Under the pieces are notes generated by a model. It was not told where the DNA came from. It made no database searches and saw only the letters and a program-made list of their open reading frames with translations. Shown in pieces: positions 33,994-47,283 of a DNA stretch of 64,000 nucleotides. This DNA comes from Gyrodactylus bullatarudis (lineage: Eukaryota > Platyhelminthes > Monogenea > Gyrodactylidea > Gyrodactylidae), in NCBI GenBank assembly GCA_012064415.1, contig SSNU01000104.1:62001-126000 (forward strand), in the 5' to 3' direction. The stretch's first letter is position 1. The number at the start of each line of letters is the position of its first letter. The translations under genes were made by a program, and so were the position numbers.

Positions 33994-36900
33994 ATGTTGA
34001 TAAAAAGGCTAATAATATTTCAAATCTTATTATTCTCATTGTATTTGGCTCAAAAAGATTTCTACAAAATCCTAGGTGTTAGTAAGAGTGCCTCCAAATC
34101 TGAAATAAAATCTGCTTATAAGAAATTAGCAAGAAATTTGTATGTTCTAAGTAACTCTAAGTATTTTTCAATAGTCATCCGGATAAAAATAAAGATCCGA
34201 ATGCCAGTGATATTTTTACAGAAATTAATGAAGCATATGAAGTTTTATCTGACTTTAACAAAAGAAAGGAATATGATGCATTTGGAACAGTTCATAACCA
34301 ACATCATAATCATGCCCCTCCAAGAGATTTCTTTCAGTTTGACGATCTATTCAACATGTTCAAAAACCAACAAAAAGTTTCTGAAAATATAATTGTAAAT
34401 CTATTCCTTCAAACTAAAAAAATCTTATAGAATATTAACTATTACAAATACAAATCGAAATATCTACCTGAATCAAGACATACTCCAATTCTTATCACGA
34501 CTCATCAAAGAGGATGCTTTCCTTGCAATAGAATGATACCCTTGTGGAATAAGATTGCAGATACCATTAGCAAGCATGGCATCGTTGTGGCTCGTGTTGA
34601 TCTATCTGAAGATGACTCGGCCATGAGGGATGCTCTCAATATTTATCATACTCCTGGAATCCTTTCAGTTGTCGATGGAAAAATTAGCTACTTTTATTCT
34701 GATGGCTTTAACGAAGCTGAAATTACTCGTTTTCTATTCAATTCAATAAACATGGGAAATCCATGTCGTATTTGTAATGCACCAAAACTGCTTTCCGCTA
34801 ACCTGGCTACACCTCTAATGAAGTCTTTTGATAAGGTTCCTAAAGTCTATAATGAATTAATACAATTTTTGCATGGCTGGAAATCTGATTCAAGACCCAG
34901 AGCCATCTTTTTCATGAAAAATTCTTTCCATGAATCTTTACTCAGATGTTATCTGGCCGCATTTAGGGCTGCTGATCATGTTGCTTCTGCATACATTGCA
35001 CTGGATAATATTGCAGAAAATTCAGACTTACAAAAGTTCCTAGAGGATTTTGAAATCTCTTATGAAAAAGTGAGCATTTTAGTTTTTTATTTCTTGTTAA
35101 GGAGAGTCTATTAATATTCAAAGAAGAACTATCAAGACCAGCTCTCAAGTTATCATCTTACAAGTTGAGTAGAAGTCAAATTGATGAAGCCTTTTGGAAG
35201 AATAATCGATTGGATTTGCCAAGAATTTCAAATTCCTTTAGATTGGTCAATCTATGTCCTGGCGATGGAATGGCGCCTAATAACTTTTTTGATGATTCAT
35301 ACGAATTTGATACTTTATCAAAGGATCGACATCACCAAAATCATAAGCATATCTGTCTTGTTCTCCTCTTGGATAGTCATCGCTTCAAGGTATATTCTGT
35401 AAGTGAATTTCATCATACTTTGATAAAGTCATTCAACGATATCGATAAATTGATAAGAATTATTCAATCAAGATCAAATTTACACTAAAATTCCAATGTG
35501 AATTTTTCATTTAATACTTCAAAGTTCATTTAACGGATTATATTTTCTAATTTATTCAAGAATATTGTATTTTTGGTTTCATAAGAAAGGTCAGAGAAAA
35601 CACACATGTCAGTGATATATTTCACCTAAACCGTTAATCGAGAAGCTCAAGCCGGACCTGTGCGTTCATAAGATAATGGAAATAGAATTGGGATTCAAAG
35701 TCTTGAACCCAATCAGTGAACCAATTATCAGCTCAACACAAATTGAAACTAGAAAGGATTCTAGAAATGACGAGAAGTTGAAAAATGACGATATTCAACT
35801 AGTTCAATGCAGTTACAATTATAGACAAAATTTGAAACCGAACAAAAGTCATCAATAATTGATTATAATTATGTTTTTTTTAGGAAAAGAAGACACTTCA
35901 TCAAGTATGGTTAGAAATAGGAAAGAATCTTACAATGAACATAAATAATGAAGTTCGCCAGCGTCTGAAAAATTCTAATTCTGACTTTCTCAACAATTTC
36001 TTTGTGAATCCTGTCCATATATTTGCTGATAGACAGAGGAGTTCTTTGGATGAGTTATTCTACAATGCAGTTTATGCCTCAAAGTATCCTCAAGATGATC
36101 AATCTGAAGACTCTAGCCAAGAAGAACTCAACTTAGCTAATAAGGGTGAGAGATGATAAAGTTTAGTACAATTTCTTGTTCTAATCTTGGTATCGTATAT
36201 TTATTATTCTTTCACAAAATGAGAATTAAGCGGTTTGAAATCTGATCTTGAATTCAATAAAATGTTTGTACAAAAAATGATTAATAGAGATGTAACAAAT
36301 TTTCAACCTATTTTTAAAACCTACTCAATTGATAATACTATGAATTATAAACATTATTTTATACAAGATCAACTATCAAAATGCTTGTCTATGATAATAT
36401 TCAAGTTTAAAGATCAAACTTCTTTAAAAATGCCGCTAGATTTTCAATGAACTTTTACTAGAATTTCGAATATCATTGCTGATAAAGCTTCAAGTGTTTT
36501 TTTTTCAATGAAAATAGAATTAGAATCATGTTAAGATCATTTCTGTTAAATTTTTTTATACCACTATGCCTACAAAGAAATTTAGGGAAAATGGGCATTG
36601 CACGTCTTTGCATGGGATTGCAAACGAATTTTCAGTTATTTTAGATCTCACACATCATTGTTATAAAAATTATATGCGGAAATTACACGGAAAACTGATT
36701 GAATAAAAGGTAAAAATTCGTTACATCTCTAATGATTGATTGATAAAAAATTTGAAAAAAACCAACTTTCTTTGAAGCACTAATTTGACGAAAGATAGAG
36801 CTGAGATCTTTGCGTATTCCATGGGATTAATAGATTTCCTATCGAATGGGTAGTAAACGTTGTATTTTCTGAGCCTCGAATGAATAATGATAAGTCGGTA

Positions 36901-39900
36901 GAATGATATGTGATAAAAATTATATTTTTGCTTTATAAATTTAATTTGTAAACCACTTACAAATTTAGATAATCTTGGCACATTCATATTGCTCTGGAGA
37001 AGAACCAGTAAGAAGACAGTCTATCATTTTCTGAATAAACAAGGAAAATATCAGCCAAAAGAAATCCTTAGTAAGATTGAAGAGAATAGTATCAAATCTA
37101 CCCATACAAATCAAGGACATGTCGATGACCTGATAAAAGATATTGTCCGCGCCATTAAAGATTGGTCAGATGTTCAATCATCTGACGGCAATGGATGGAT
37201 TATTTCCGATGAACTTTCCCTGGAAGATTATTTTATTGACGAATTTCAGTTCAGTATTTGGCATCGAGTTAAACTGAGGATCGGAAGCCTAATTTATTTC
37301 ATCTATTCATACATTTCCAAGTTAGCATATTTTTTTTTCTTCTTTAAGAAGATAAGCTTCAAAATGAGTGCTTTATTTCAGGCATACTCATCGCTGATTT
37401 TGATTCAATGATTATTAGGGCCTCAAAAATAGTACCAAAAGAAAAATAAAAAATAGCATCTTATAATGGTTACTAGAATTATTTCGTTCTAGGTGCTAAG
37501 GTAATATATCCCACAGGAACGTCTTATTTGGTAATGGATACTTAATGGTATACTTAGATTATTTCTAAATGCTATGTGAGTTTCTTTCGTACCAGTCTCG
37601 GTGGGATCCATTAGTAAGCTGTAACATTCAGCGACATGGGCTAATACATTACCAAATAAGACGTTCCTGTGGGATATATTACCTAAGCACGTAGAACGAA
37701 ATATTTCTAGTCAACCTTTGTAAGTATAGATGCTGCACTATTCATTAGTATCTTAGTATAAATTCAAAAATAAGTAGAAAAAAGTACTTTCAAGAAAATT
37801 TAAGAGATTTTGAGTAAAAAAATAGTCTTCTACTGTAAATTGTTGCAGAATTTTTAGTCAATCTGGTGTCAACAAAATTTCTGATTTTTGTTCAAATTTT
37901 TTTCCATGATAGAAAATGACCGCTCAACTGTTCTTGTGCATATTTTACAAAATACATACATGTATATCCTTTTAGTTGAAGTTTAAAATTCATGAAGAAA
38001 TATTATCCAACAAAATGCTTAGATCTAGATGCTATTTTCTTAGATGATGAAAGCTCGATATCAGGAATACTGTATAGCTATCAATTCATCGAAAATTTTG
38101 ATTGGTAGTTAGTTGAGGAATACTATATTTTGAGATTAAATTTGAAAGATTTTTCTTGGCCCTAAAAAACTCTCTTGAATATAATCACAGTTCATGAATA
38201 TTCCCATGCTGATTATAAGGAATCATTTCTCTTCTAATCTTACGAATTTTTTCTTCAGTTTTGTTACAAATCCGATTGGTTTCTTTTCCTCAATTTGTCT
38301 CATTGGATTTTCACTGTTCCTTCTGCATTTAATGAAGGTGGTCTCTGGTGAGATTGACTGTACCAGTGACATGAATAAACCAAAAAGGTAAGTTGAAAAC
38401 AACTCAAAGATGAGTGAATCAATAATTTTTTCATTTCATTTTATTAAGAGCCGACTACAACAAGAATTATACAGCACAGTCAAAACAGAACTTGAATAAA
38501 ACTCCCATTATTGCTTTGAACGAAACGACCTATGATGGGTTAGTTAGCAACTCAAAGAATCCCTATTACCTCGTTCTGTTGTGCATAATGGACTCGAGTA
38601 AAAATGTAAAACTTATCGATCAGTTTCAGCATTACATGACTCGTTATGGGTAAGTTGTGAATCTTTTTAATAAGTAGAGCACTAAATTTGCGACTTTTTC
38701 TATCAAGGAATTAAGATTGCATTCTGAATGGATTACGCATTACCATTCGGGAAAAAGCATGGTTAATTTAAATTTACTAATGAGTAGCTAGTTTAATGTG
38801 TTAGTAGATCAGCCGAATCTAATAAAAAGACATTTTTTCCAGCTCAAAGAAAACCATATCAGCAACAATTCACTTGCCAACATACAGCGACTGGATAGCT
38901 AGCCTTCTGCGAGTTGTAACAAAATTGCCCATTTTAGTGCATAAAGAAGACGATGAACAAGACGAATCAAGTAAGTGATTTTTTTGGGTAACCAATTTTT
39001 TATTGAAAAGCTTTTATAAAAATTATTTTCAAATAGGAGTTCTTCTGAAGACAATTATCACAGATAACATAAGCTTAAACAAAAAAGCAGAAATACTTGT
39101 CAAATTATTCGAAAAATTTAATTTTATGATCATTTCAGATAATTTAAATTTTTCGCAACTCAATTCTTCCAGATAGTCATGAAGACAAGAACTTTTCACA
39201 AGACACAATTGAATGAGCCTTGTCCGATAAAAAAATATTTCTGAGGTATAAAAGATGTCACAGTTTTAATTTGCGTTTGAATGTCAGAATTCTAAATATT
39301 GATATTCTGAAGGACCTTAATATCAAGACTTTAGATTCGGAAAATAAAAACTTTCAAATACAATTCATACTCGTAGTCTCAGAATTTTTTCTGTTTATCT
39401 TTAAAAATATAAAGGATTACATTTAATGAATAATTTTATTTTCAGACTCAAAGGACCCATGTATACGAATGAGACCAAGAAATTGTCTAGGTACTGTGAT
39501 AGCGTTGAATCCTGTGAAAAAGTATTTTTTCATGTATCATCCAACTATGCCTAGCTCACAGACTGTATTTGATCAAAATGATTCAGATAGTAATGATCTT
39601 TCTGATAGAGAGATCGATCCTGATGATGTAGAGAAACGTCGGACAAAAGAGGAAATTTTCAATTCCAAAAAGGGATTTCGTCTTACCCATCGTAAACGAC
39701 ACATTTTCGGACGAGTATTCGGACTCGACTCAGAAGATGAAGGTGATTTATCTAATGAAGATGATGATATTCCCGTAATGAAAACACAAAATTTATCACG
39801 TGGACTCATTAAGGAAGGAGAACTCTTATCGCATTTGCCCAACTGGCTAGACAGACTCTATGAAGGAACCCTACGTCGAATGCATGTCAATGATTGGCCA

Positions 39901-39918
39901 AAATTAACTAGGCATTAA
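33994..39918 (+). CDS. DNAJC16: DNAJC16-like ER J-domain protein with thioredoxin-like region
   Basis: Ten exons join in phase: 33994-34139, 34175-34394, 34431-35069, 35102-35389, 35884-36145, 36969-37320, 38259-38387, 38449-38649, 38843-38970, 39446-39918; about 945 residues (human about 780). An N-terminal hydrophobic signal (residues 5-19) leads to a J domain whose HPD motif (50-52) spans the first intron. A thioredoxin-like region follows with CFPC at 151-154. A transmembrane helix lies at about 644-662 ([20 protein letters not shown]). The C-terminal region ends [20 protein letters not shown], the family's terminal signature. The J domain should stimulate an ER Hsp70; human DNAJC16 is linked to control of autophagosome size. 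Introns 1-3 are 35, 36 and 32 nt; intron 6 contains a MITE. The extra length comes from Ser/Asp-rich inserts (36090-36145, 39570-39780). Confidence 0.9.
37473..37710. mobile_element. MITE with about 63-bp terminal inverted repeats
   Basis: The left end CTAGAATTATTTCGTTCTA and the following segment through ATAAGACGTTCC recur inverted at the right end (to 37710, TATTTCTAG). The centre carries TTTCTTTCGTACCAGTCTCG. It lies inside intron 6 of DNAJC16. A truncated sister lies at 14652-14787. No reading frame. Confidence 0.8.
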
Positions 39919-39923
39919 CTCTG

Positions 39924-39929
39924 AATAAA
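39924..39929 (+). terminator. Poly(A) signal AATAAA of DNAJC16
   Basis: AATAAA begins 6 nt after the DNAJC16 stop codon, giving a very short 3' UTR if used. Confidence 0.4.
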
Positions 39930-41162
39930 GTTAACATAACAGCTTGCATTTGATCCTCTACATAGCGAATAATCATCCAACAAAATAGCAAACTTTCTCT
40001 ACAACTAAGCTCTCTTTTGCCTCATTCCAAAAAATTTTACCATTTTAATCAACCCAGAATTTCTTACAATGCAAAAAATATTAAAATAAAATTTATTTAC
40101 ATTTAGGATTTTTTAATTTATAATTCTATATCTTAGATTGTATAGTTTTATGGAAACTAAGATTTTAAAATCGGCGGATTGTCGAAACTTGGGACTAGAG
40201 CATAGTACGTTGTCATTGATAGGTAAAGGGATACCTTGTTTCTGGCTCAGATTGGATATGGGAAAAATTATTTTCGAATTTCATTCAAATATGAATTATC
40301 ATTCATGAGCACTAATCATTGAGTAGGGCAACAGAATGCCTTTCTTGTTCATAATTATAATTCATGTATATTATGCTCTATTACTTTATCTAATTAAACT
40401 TATTTTACCACAACCATTTGAATTTAATTTGATTTTTCTGTAATTCTAAGATTATCCAATTTAGAATGACGCTTATTCGATTAAAAACACCCTAAACTGT
40501 TAGGCCCGCGTCGATTTTTTCTTTCAAGACGATTTTTATCTACCATTACTCGAATTTCAAGTCTCTTTTTGAAGCTTTCAGGTTTGGCGCAGGAGAATTT
40601 CCTTACATTTAAAAGTGTTAAAATAGCTTAAATTTATAAATGTATCATAAAATTTTATGAAAACGTCTTTATACTGATCAAAAGCGGTGAAAAACAGAGC
40701 TCTTTCATATTTCACTATCCAACATTTGAATGATTTTTTTTACTGAAATCTGATCAGTAAGTGAAAATTACAATTGAATGCTACAATTTATTTCATTATT
40801 CTAAAAATATTTCTCTCCACCGTTGCTATTTATTGGAGAGTTTTAGTGTTTTTTCAGCATAAATTATATAATCTAATTTTCAACTTTTACTATACTTCTT
40901 TCAAAATTTGTAAAATATTATTTTCAATGAATTCTTAACTTTTATCATTATTTATGTGTCACTACTGATGAACCATAAAGAAATGTACATTTAGTGAATA
41001 AAATTACCTTTTCTTATATACCTACAAATATGATTCTAAGCGGATTTTCGGACGTTTTTGATAAATTACGTGAATCATATCATCGCCAAAAATATTCATT
41101 AACACAGTAGTTTGAGAATGCTAATTACAATTAAAAAGTGGAATAAATAAAATAGAATAATT
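39930..41162. other. Convergent 3' intergenic region
   Basis: Lies between the tail of DNAJC16 (plus) and the tail of MCM9 (minus). AT-rich, with no protein-like frame and no repeat arms noticed. Confidence 0.5.
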
Positions 41163-44150
41163 CTATAAATGAAAATCTGTATCGTCATCATCAAAGACGG
41201 AGGAGACAAAATCGTCACAAGATTTTTTGATTCCCTTCTGGGCACCCTGAGATGGAAAATTCAACAGGTTGGAATCAACATGCTCCTTTCTTTCATTAGC
41301 CACATCAAGAGAGCAATTAAGAGCATGTCTGTCTTCATCTTCTTTGAAAGCAAATTCTTCAAATAACCTATCGACCTTTCTAACTTTTCTACTGGGTTTT
41401 GTGTTGTCTTCCCTTACCAATAGCGCTATGTCATCTTTTTCATTGAAAATATTATCAATTATGTTATCTATTCCAAGATCATTTGAATTGACAATTTTAT
41501 CCATTTGGGAATTGTTGATTGATCCATCATTAGGGATGGTAAGGGAGATTTTCTGTGGAGAGTAACTATGGAAGTGAACATCAAGGTCCTCTAGAATGTT
41601 TTCTTTTTCATTTTGAGAGGACCCAATTTGATTTTTACCCTTGGAAGAGACATTCTTCACCAGAGTGGATGACTGCAATGAATATTCATGGAATGGATCA
41701 TCTTCAATATCAGCAGATTGTTTCTTTGAATTTTGAGAAAGGATTGACTCTTTCTGTGTTGATTCGGCATTCCTTTTCACATGAATCGGGGATAATTTTG
41801 GTCTGTTCTGAGTGGATGGAAGAAGTGAATATTCATGGAATGGATCATCTTCATCTGACTGATTTTCACTTTTTTTCTGGTCATATGGACATTCTGTGTC
41901 ATCTTCAATTGTAATGTCCAATTTATTCGATATTAATTCCAATAACTCATGGTATTCGCCCTTTGGATCCACTGGGTTATCTCGGACTATTAGAATCTCG
42001 TTAATACCGCCTACACCACTAGTCTCGTTCTGGTCAACCTCTGATAATATTGACTGCATGGAGAAATCTACTAGGCATATAGCGTAGATTGCGTCCTTCG
42101 TTTTGAATAGAAATCATCAAAATTAAAGTATTACCTGTATGGTTGTCTCGTGCCTGGCACAGAGACGTGCATGAGCCCTGGTTAATCGTATCAGAGAGTC
42201 CATTAGGCGAGGAGTAAGACGGCCAAGCTCTATTAGTTTTTCATTGGCAAATTTTCTTCTATGATGAAAATATTCTGAAAGTATGCGAGATGACTTCTCT
42301 CCTAGCCTCGGCTTAAATGTGGCTTTGATCCAGGCAAAATATTGACGAAGTCGATCAGAACTCCAGCTATATTGCTGAGAATAAATGATAAATATTGAAT
42401 GCCTACCTTATTTCCGAGTCCTCCAGTATAGTTTGCCTCGGGCTTGTTATTCACATTATTCAGAAAGAAGTCACTAACTTTTTCATCCCATTCTTTCTGA
42501 TTTACAGGGTCACAGAGCCGGAAGATGAGATCAAATCTAGATAGAAGAGGAGCTTTAACGTCGAAAGGATTTTCTTTTGAACTCCTACTAGAGATTGGCT
42601 TAGGATTGGCAGCAGCCAGAACACTACATCTGGAAAACAGTTATAAATAAATACTAGATTATACCTGCAATTTAATTGGACAAGAAGGCCACTCTTCGCA
42701 ATGCTTATAGTCTGTTGTTCCATAGCCTCGTGAATAATGTTTGCTTCGTTAAGAGATAAAGCAGTGAATTCATCAATGGCACAGATTCCAAGATCAGCGA
42801 GCACTAGAGCACCAGCTTCAAGAGACCATCCTGAAGCATCCTTTACAGCGGATGCTGTTAAACCTGCTGCAGAACAGCTGGTAGCTGTTGTCATCGTTGC
42901 TCTACTGGATGAAGCAACTATTGAACGCAACAGTACAGATTTTGCTATACCTGGATCACCAAGGAGAAATACGTGAGGACTTCCGCGAACATATGGTCTC
43001 TCATTAGCGTCGACTCCCTCGTAAACTGAAGAAAATACAATGAAATTATTAATTTTGATTTGATATCTAGGATTAAATACTATTTTCTATCTAAAATATT
43101 TAAAAAAACCAATAGAAATTAATTTCACCTAGTAAGCTCAATGTGAATTTCCATGTTATATAGGGAAGATATTTTTTATAAATTACTTTCATGTGAGCTG
43201 GGAGCTCCAGCTAACTGGATTGCCAATGCCAATTTTACGAAATACATTCCGAATATTTTTGGGAATATAAAGTTGATAATTTTGTTTCTGTTTGTTATTG
43301 AATAATCTGATTTCCAGAAATTTTCAAAAAAGTCCACAGTTTCATGACAGAGATCATGTTCCGAGGATTCAGAAACCTTAATACATGTAATATTTTCAAT
43401 ATTATTAGCCTGTATGCACAACTCAATTTGTAATTTTTGTCCAAATTTTGGAAGTTTCATTCGTTCTTTAACAATTCCGTTAACAATAATTTCATCTCCT
43501 GGTTTAATTGAATTAACAAGGTCCTCTTCTAAACATACAGTTATAAACTTTGGAATTACTCCGACAGTAAGACAATGTATTTGCTCACATACAATAGCTT
43601 CTTGTATATTTTTTAAATTTACAATCGAACTGTCTGATTCAGAAAATTTTGCATTTGAACAGTTTTGAGGACATCTTTTTGGATTTGGTATTTGATTGTA
43701 GAGCTGGAAGTTAGAATATTCATGGAAAAAGTTCTTGCAAGAGGAACACTTGAATTTTTTGGATCCTTGAACAACATATACGCTAGAAACTTTTCTAACA
43801 AAACACCGAAAGGCGATGAGTTTACCCAAATCTTTAGTTGTTGGTACATGAACTCTGAAAATGTCGGGAATATTTGGAAGAGAAGATAGGCGAATCCTAA
43901 CTTTTTGTTTAATCTGGTAGGAATTTTCTTTGATAAAAGAATCTAGAGATTTGTTCAATACTGATAGTGTTTTCTCTGGATATTTGAGCAGATTGAGGAT
44001 GAATATATCCGAAAAATCAGTTAATATCGGAAAATGAAGATTAACATAAGTGATTTCAGAGCATTCGGTAGCTTTTTTGAGTTCACCAATACAATTTTGT
44101 GTTATAAAACTTTTAAAGGCGATGGAAATTTCGTCTTCACTATCGTACAT
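41163..44150 (-). CDS. MCM9: MCM9-like DNA helicase
   Basis: Five exons join in phase: 44150-43187, 43025-42665, 42629-42407, 42374-42135, 42095-41163; 906 residues. A zinc finger (C135, C138, C160, C164) lies in the OB-fold region, followed by VGVIPKFITVCLEEDLVNSI, an MCM9-like block. AAA+ core: Walker A GDPGIAKS (344-351), Walker B CAIDEF (403-408), HEAMEQQTISIAKSG, and the arginine finger SRFD (about 472-475). MCM9 works with MCM8 in homologous recombination and mismatch repair rather than in the replicative MCM2-7 ring. The Walker A has isoleucine where most MCMs have threonine. The C-terminal tail (about 300 residues) is acidic, Ser-rich and has three copies of a DDPFHEYSL-like motif. 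Introns 2-4 are 35, 32 and 39 nt. The start lies 162 bp from the divergent ankyrin gene. Confidence 0.92.
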
Positions 44151-44312
44151 ATTATCTTAAATTCTGAGGTCTTGAATTTATAATATGATTTTGAATGATT
44201 TTAGTAAAACAGAACATTTTTATTTGAGCGGTTGTTTATATATATTGAAATATGTACTATTTCAGTACTAATTTGAAACTGCAAATCTAGTTTCAGTTTA
44301 TAACGATGGAAA
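44151..44312. promoter_or_regulatory. Shared divergent promoter between MCM9 and the ankyrin/SOCS gene
   Basis: 162 bp separate the two start codons on opposite strands. The stretch is AT-rich and includes TTATATATAT around 44236 that could act as a TATA-like element, though its direction is uncertain. Inference from geometry. Confidence 0.45.
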
Positions 44313-47044
44313 ATGGGAATTAAAATATCCAAACAACGCCACAAGCCAAGGATCACAAAGGCCCAAATTCCTTGGCTTGTGAGAGGCGCTATCAGGAGCA
44401 ACAACATCGAGACAATGCAATATCTTTTGACTTACCCAAACGATGTCAATCCTAGCATGGTTATAGATGGAGTTTGCCCATTGAATCTAGCGATCGAGCT
44501 GGGCAGAATTCAAATGGTCAAAATTCTCATCAAAGCCGGAGCTGATATTCATGTAGCTGAATCACCTCGATATCCTCTTCATCAAGCTGCTATATTTGGT
44601 CATGCAGAAATTATAGAATTTTTGATCAAGTCGGGTTGCTGTCTTTCAACATTTACAGAGCGCCGAGAGTCATGTTTGCATTTGATAGCTAGTCAGAGAT
44701 CTGAAAAGTATATTAATGCTGCTCATGTTCTAATCCAATATCAAATTGATCCAAACATTCTCAACGATGATGGTCTTTCAGCTTTGCATTTTGCTTCTGC
44801 TCAGATGATTCCAATATTTTGTAGTGTGAGTAATTAATTGAATTTGATTTAGATTTGTAGTTCGATAGGACAAATTTGAATATATTGAGTGAGGCTGGAG
44901 ATAGTCCTCTTCTATCAGCTATCAAAGACCGCAAAGAGGCTGAGGTCTTGGAGCTCTTAAAGTTTTCCAAGTTTGCGTTAGAGGAGAAACTGCTGGATAA
45001 AACACTTCACAGTTCAGAGATAACCATCTCAGAAAATTATGAATCAGACAGTGAGTTTTAGTCATTTTCTGTTTAATTTATTCTATGATTTGATTTTGTT
45101 TTTAATTCTCAAGACTACAATCAAACCATATCAAGACAAAACACCAAGAATTATGAAACGAGTTTCTACACCAAATTAAAATCTGATAATCACAAACGAA
45201 CCTCATCCTCAAAATCAACCAATTCGACTGTGACTAGTAAAAATCGATTAAATCTTTCCGAACTAATGAGTCGTGGATTGGCAACAGTTCGTGCAAACTC
45301 TACAACTTCTATTCAATTAAACAACGTTAACAACTCCTTCTCCAATAGGCAGAGTCACACTCCCAATGAGAACTGCATTTGTCTCGTTAATCAATCTCAG
45401 AATCATGAAGATAAACCGATAACAGCATTTATCAATAGCTTAAATACTAGACTTGTTAATTGGCATAACTCTAATACTCTGAGAAAATCTTCAGAATTCA
45501 TTTCCAACAAGTTGTTCCTATCCAAGTCCAATCATCAAAAATCTTGTGTTCCTCATTGTGAGTCAACCTGTAAATTAATGTTTTACACATTCTTATCATA
45601 TATATTTTTGACAGATTATAGTGGCTTAAGAATTAATAGCAGTAACCAGAAGCTTAATATGCAACAAATGTTGATGTATGAGAATGCTTGTCCGAAACAC
45701 CAAATGAACAACTCGTTCTGTTCCTCTCTTAATACAAATTGTCATCAGACAATTAGACGACAGGAATCTTGGAATAAGAATATAACTCCTCATCATCCAT
45801 CACTGTTGACATCGACAAAGGCTCTGAAAAATCGTCAGAATTCTCTTTGCGGAATGAGTTTGTTGGATGTGAGTGGAACAAATCCTGGAGTTCCTCCTAC
45901 AAATCAAGTACTATCAACTTCTTCGTCTACCAAAAAGTCTTCTAATCGAAATTATTCTAAAAGGAAATCCCATTATCGATACATAAACATTGATATTCAG
46001 GATAAAATAGGCATGACTCCTTTGATTTTGGCTGCTGAAGCTGGAACATCTGGCCTAAACATTTTCACTGCCCTCCTGAATGTTGGAGCAGATTTGACTA
46101 TGAAGGATAAAATGAATATGAGTGCCCTGCATTATGCTGCCTATGTTGGAGCATTGGCAACCGTTAGAGTTTTTTTCGACTACACCCACACAAGATATCC
46201 ACAAATGACTGCTAATATACGAAAAAAATCCCATGAACTACTCAACATCCAAGACAAGTATGGTAGGACCCCAATTTATCTTGCTACAGCAAGGGGGCAT
46301 AAAGAAGTTGTCAGTTATCTCATATCAATCGGAGCTGATCTTCATATAGCCAATTATGAGAAAAAGTCACCTCTGTATATTTCTGCTTACTTTGGACATT
46401 TGGAAATAGTCAATACTTTACTCAGGAATGGTGCCAAGGTAATTTTTTAACATTAAATTTTAATAATAAAAATTTTATTTCAAATTTTACAGGTCGATCA
46501 AGCTGACTCGCATATGAAAACACCCCTCTATGTTGCGACATATCACGGTCGTAATGATATTGTTGATCTTCTCCTAGCAGCCGGTGCCAATGTTAATGCT
46601 ACTGATAAGAATGGCAAAACACCCTTGTATATAGGGGTATTACATGGCAACTTGGCTCTAGCCAATAAATTATTAAGAGCTGGAGCTATTATTAATAAAC
46701 CAGACCATGAGGGACTAGGCCCTCTGCATATGGCTGTCAAGTTTCCCAAGCTCGACATTCCGATGATCAAGTTATTACTCAGTCATGGTTGTGATCCAGT
46801 TAATCTTGCAGCCTTTACACGCTGGTTAATTACCCATGGGATCATTCCTGAAGAATGCATTGAGAAAGACGAAGAATTAAGAACATGGCTGCACCTCGAG
46901 GAGTCATCAGTAAAATCACTTAAGAGAATTTGTCGAGTAGAAATTCAGAGGGCACTTGGGCATATTGACTCAATGAAGTCCAAAATTGCCAAGTTACCTC
47001 TTCCAGAATCTCTTCAAGCATATGTTTCAATGAAAGCACTATAG
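44313..47044 (+). CDS. Large ankyrin-repeat protein with C-terminal SOCS box (ASB-like)
   Basis: Exons 44313-44825, 44861-45050, 45114-45557, 45615-46438, 46493-47044 join in phase; 840 residues. The N-terminal ankyrin block (about 20-190) includes CPLNLAIELGRIQMVKILIK and YPLHQAAIFGHAEIIEFLIK. A long Ser/Asn-rich, poorly conserved middle (about 235-475) separates it from a second ankyrin block (about 480-765, for example TPIYLATARGHKEVVSYLIS). The C-terminus LKRICRVEIQRALG plus LPLPESLQAYV is a SOCS box, which in ASB proteins binds Elongin B/C and Cullin-5 to form a ubiquitin ligase, with the ankyrins choosing the substrate. The N-terminus MGIKISKQ fits an N-myristoylation site (G2, S6). Usual ASB proteins are 300-600 residues, so this is large. 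The 57-nt intron at 45558-45614 is in frame and open, so it could also be retained. Confidence 0.85.
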
Positions 47045-47235
47045 ATAACACTATTATTATTATTAAGGAGAAACTGTGATTTAATGTGATCTTAACCGAA
47101 ATTCTTGTTATTTTTGACTTATTCAGTATTTTAGGTATCATAAATTGTTGATCGTTAATCGATGTGCAAAATGTGATAATTTTGCACTATTGCAAATTTC
47201 AACCATTAAAATTTATGAATCAAGAATTAATAAGA

Positions 47236-47241
47236 AATAAA
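47236..47241 (+). terminator. Possible poly(A) signal of the ankyrin/SOCS gene
   Basis: AATAAA about 190 nt past the stop codon at 47044; the only such hexamer noticed before the next gene's start. Confidence 0.35.
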
Positions 47242-47283
47242 ATTTAAATTTTCATTAGAATTTTTGCTGACTATGATAACTAA

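Noticed and set aside
35676..35858. 60-codon frame starting with ATG between DNAJC16 exons
   Set aside because: DNAJC16 joins correctly across this interval (35389 to 35884) and the frame aligns with nothing in the family; treated as intron.
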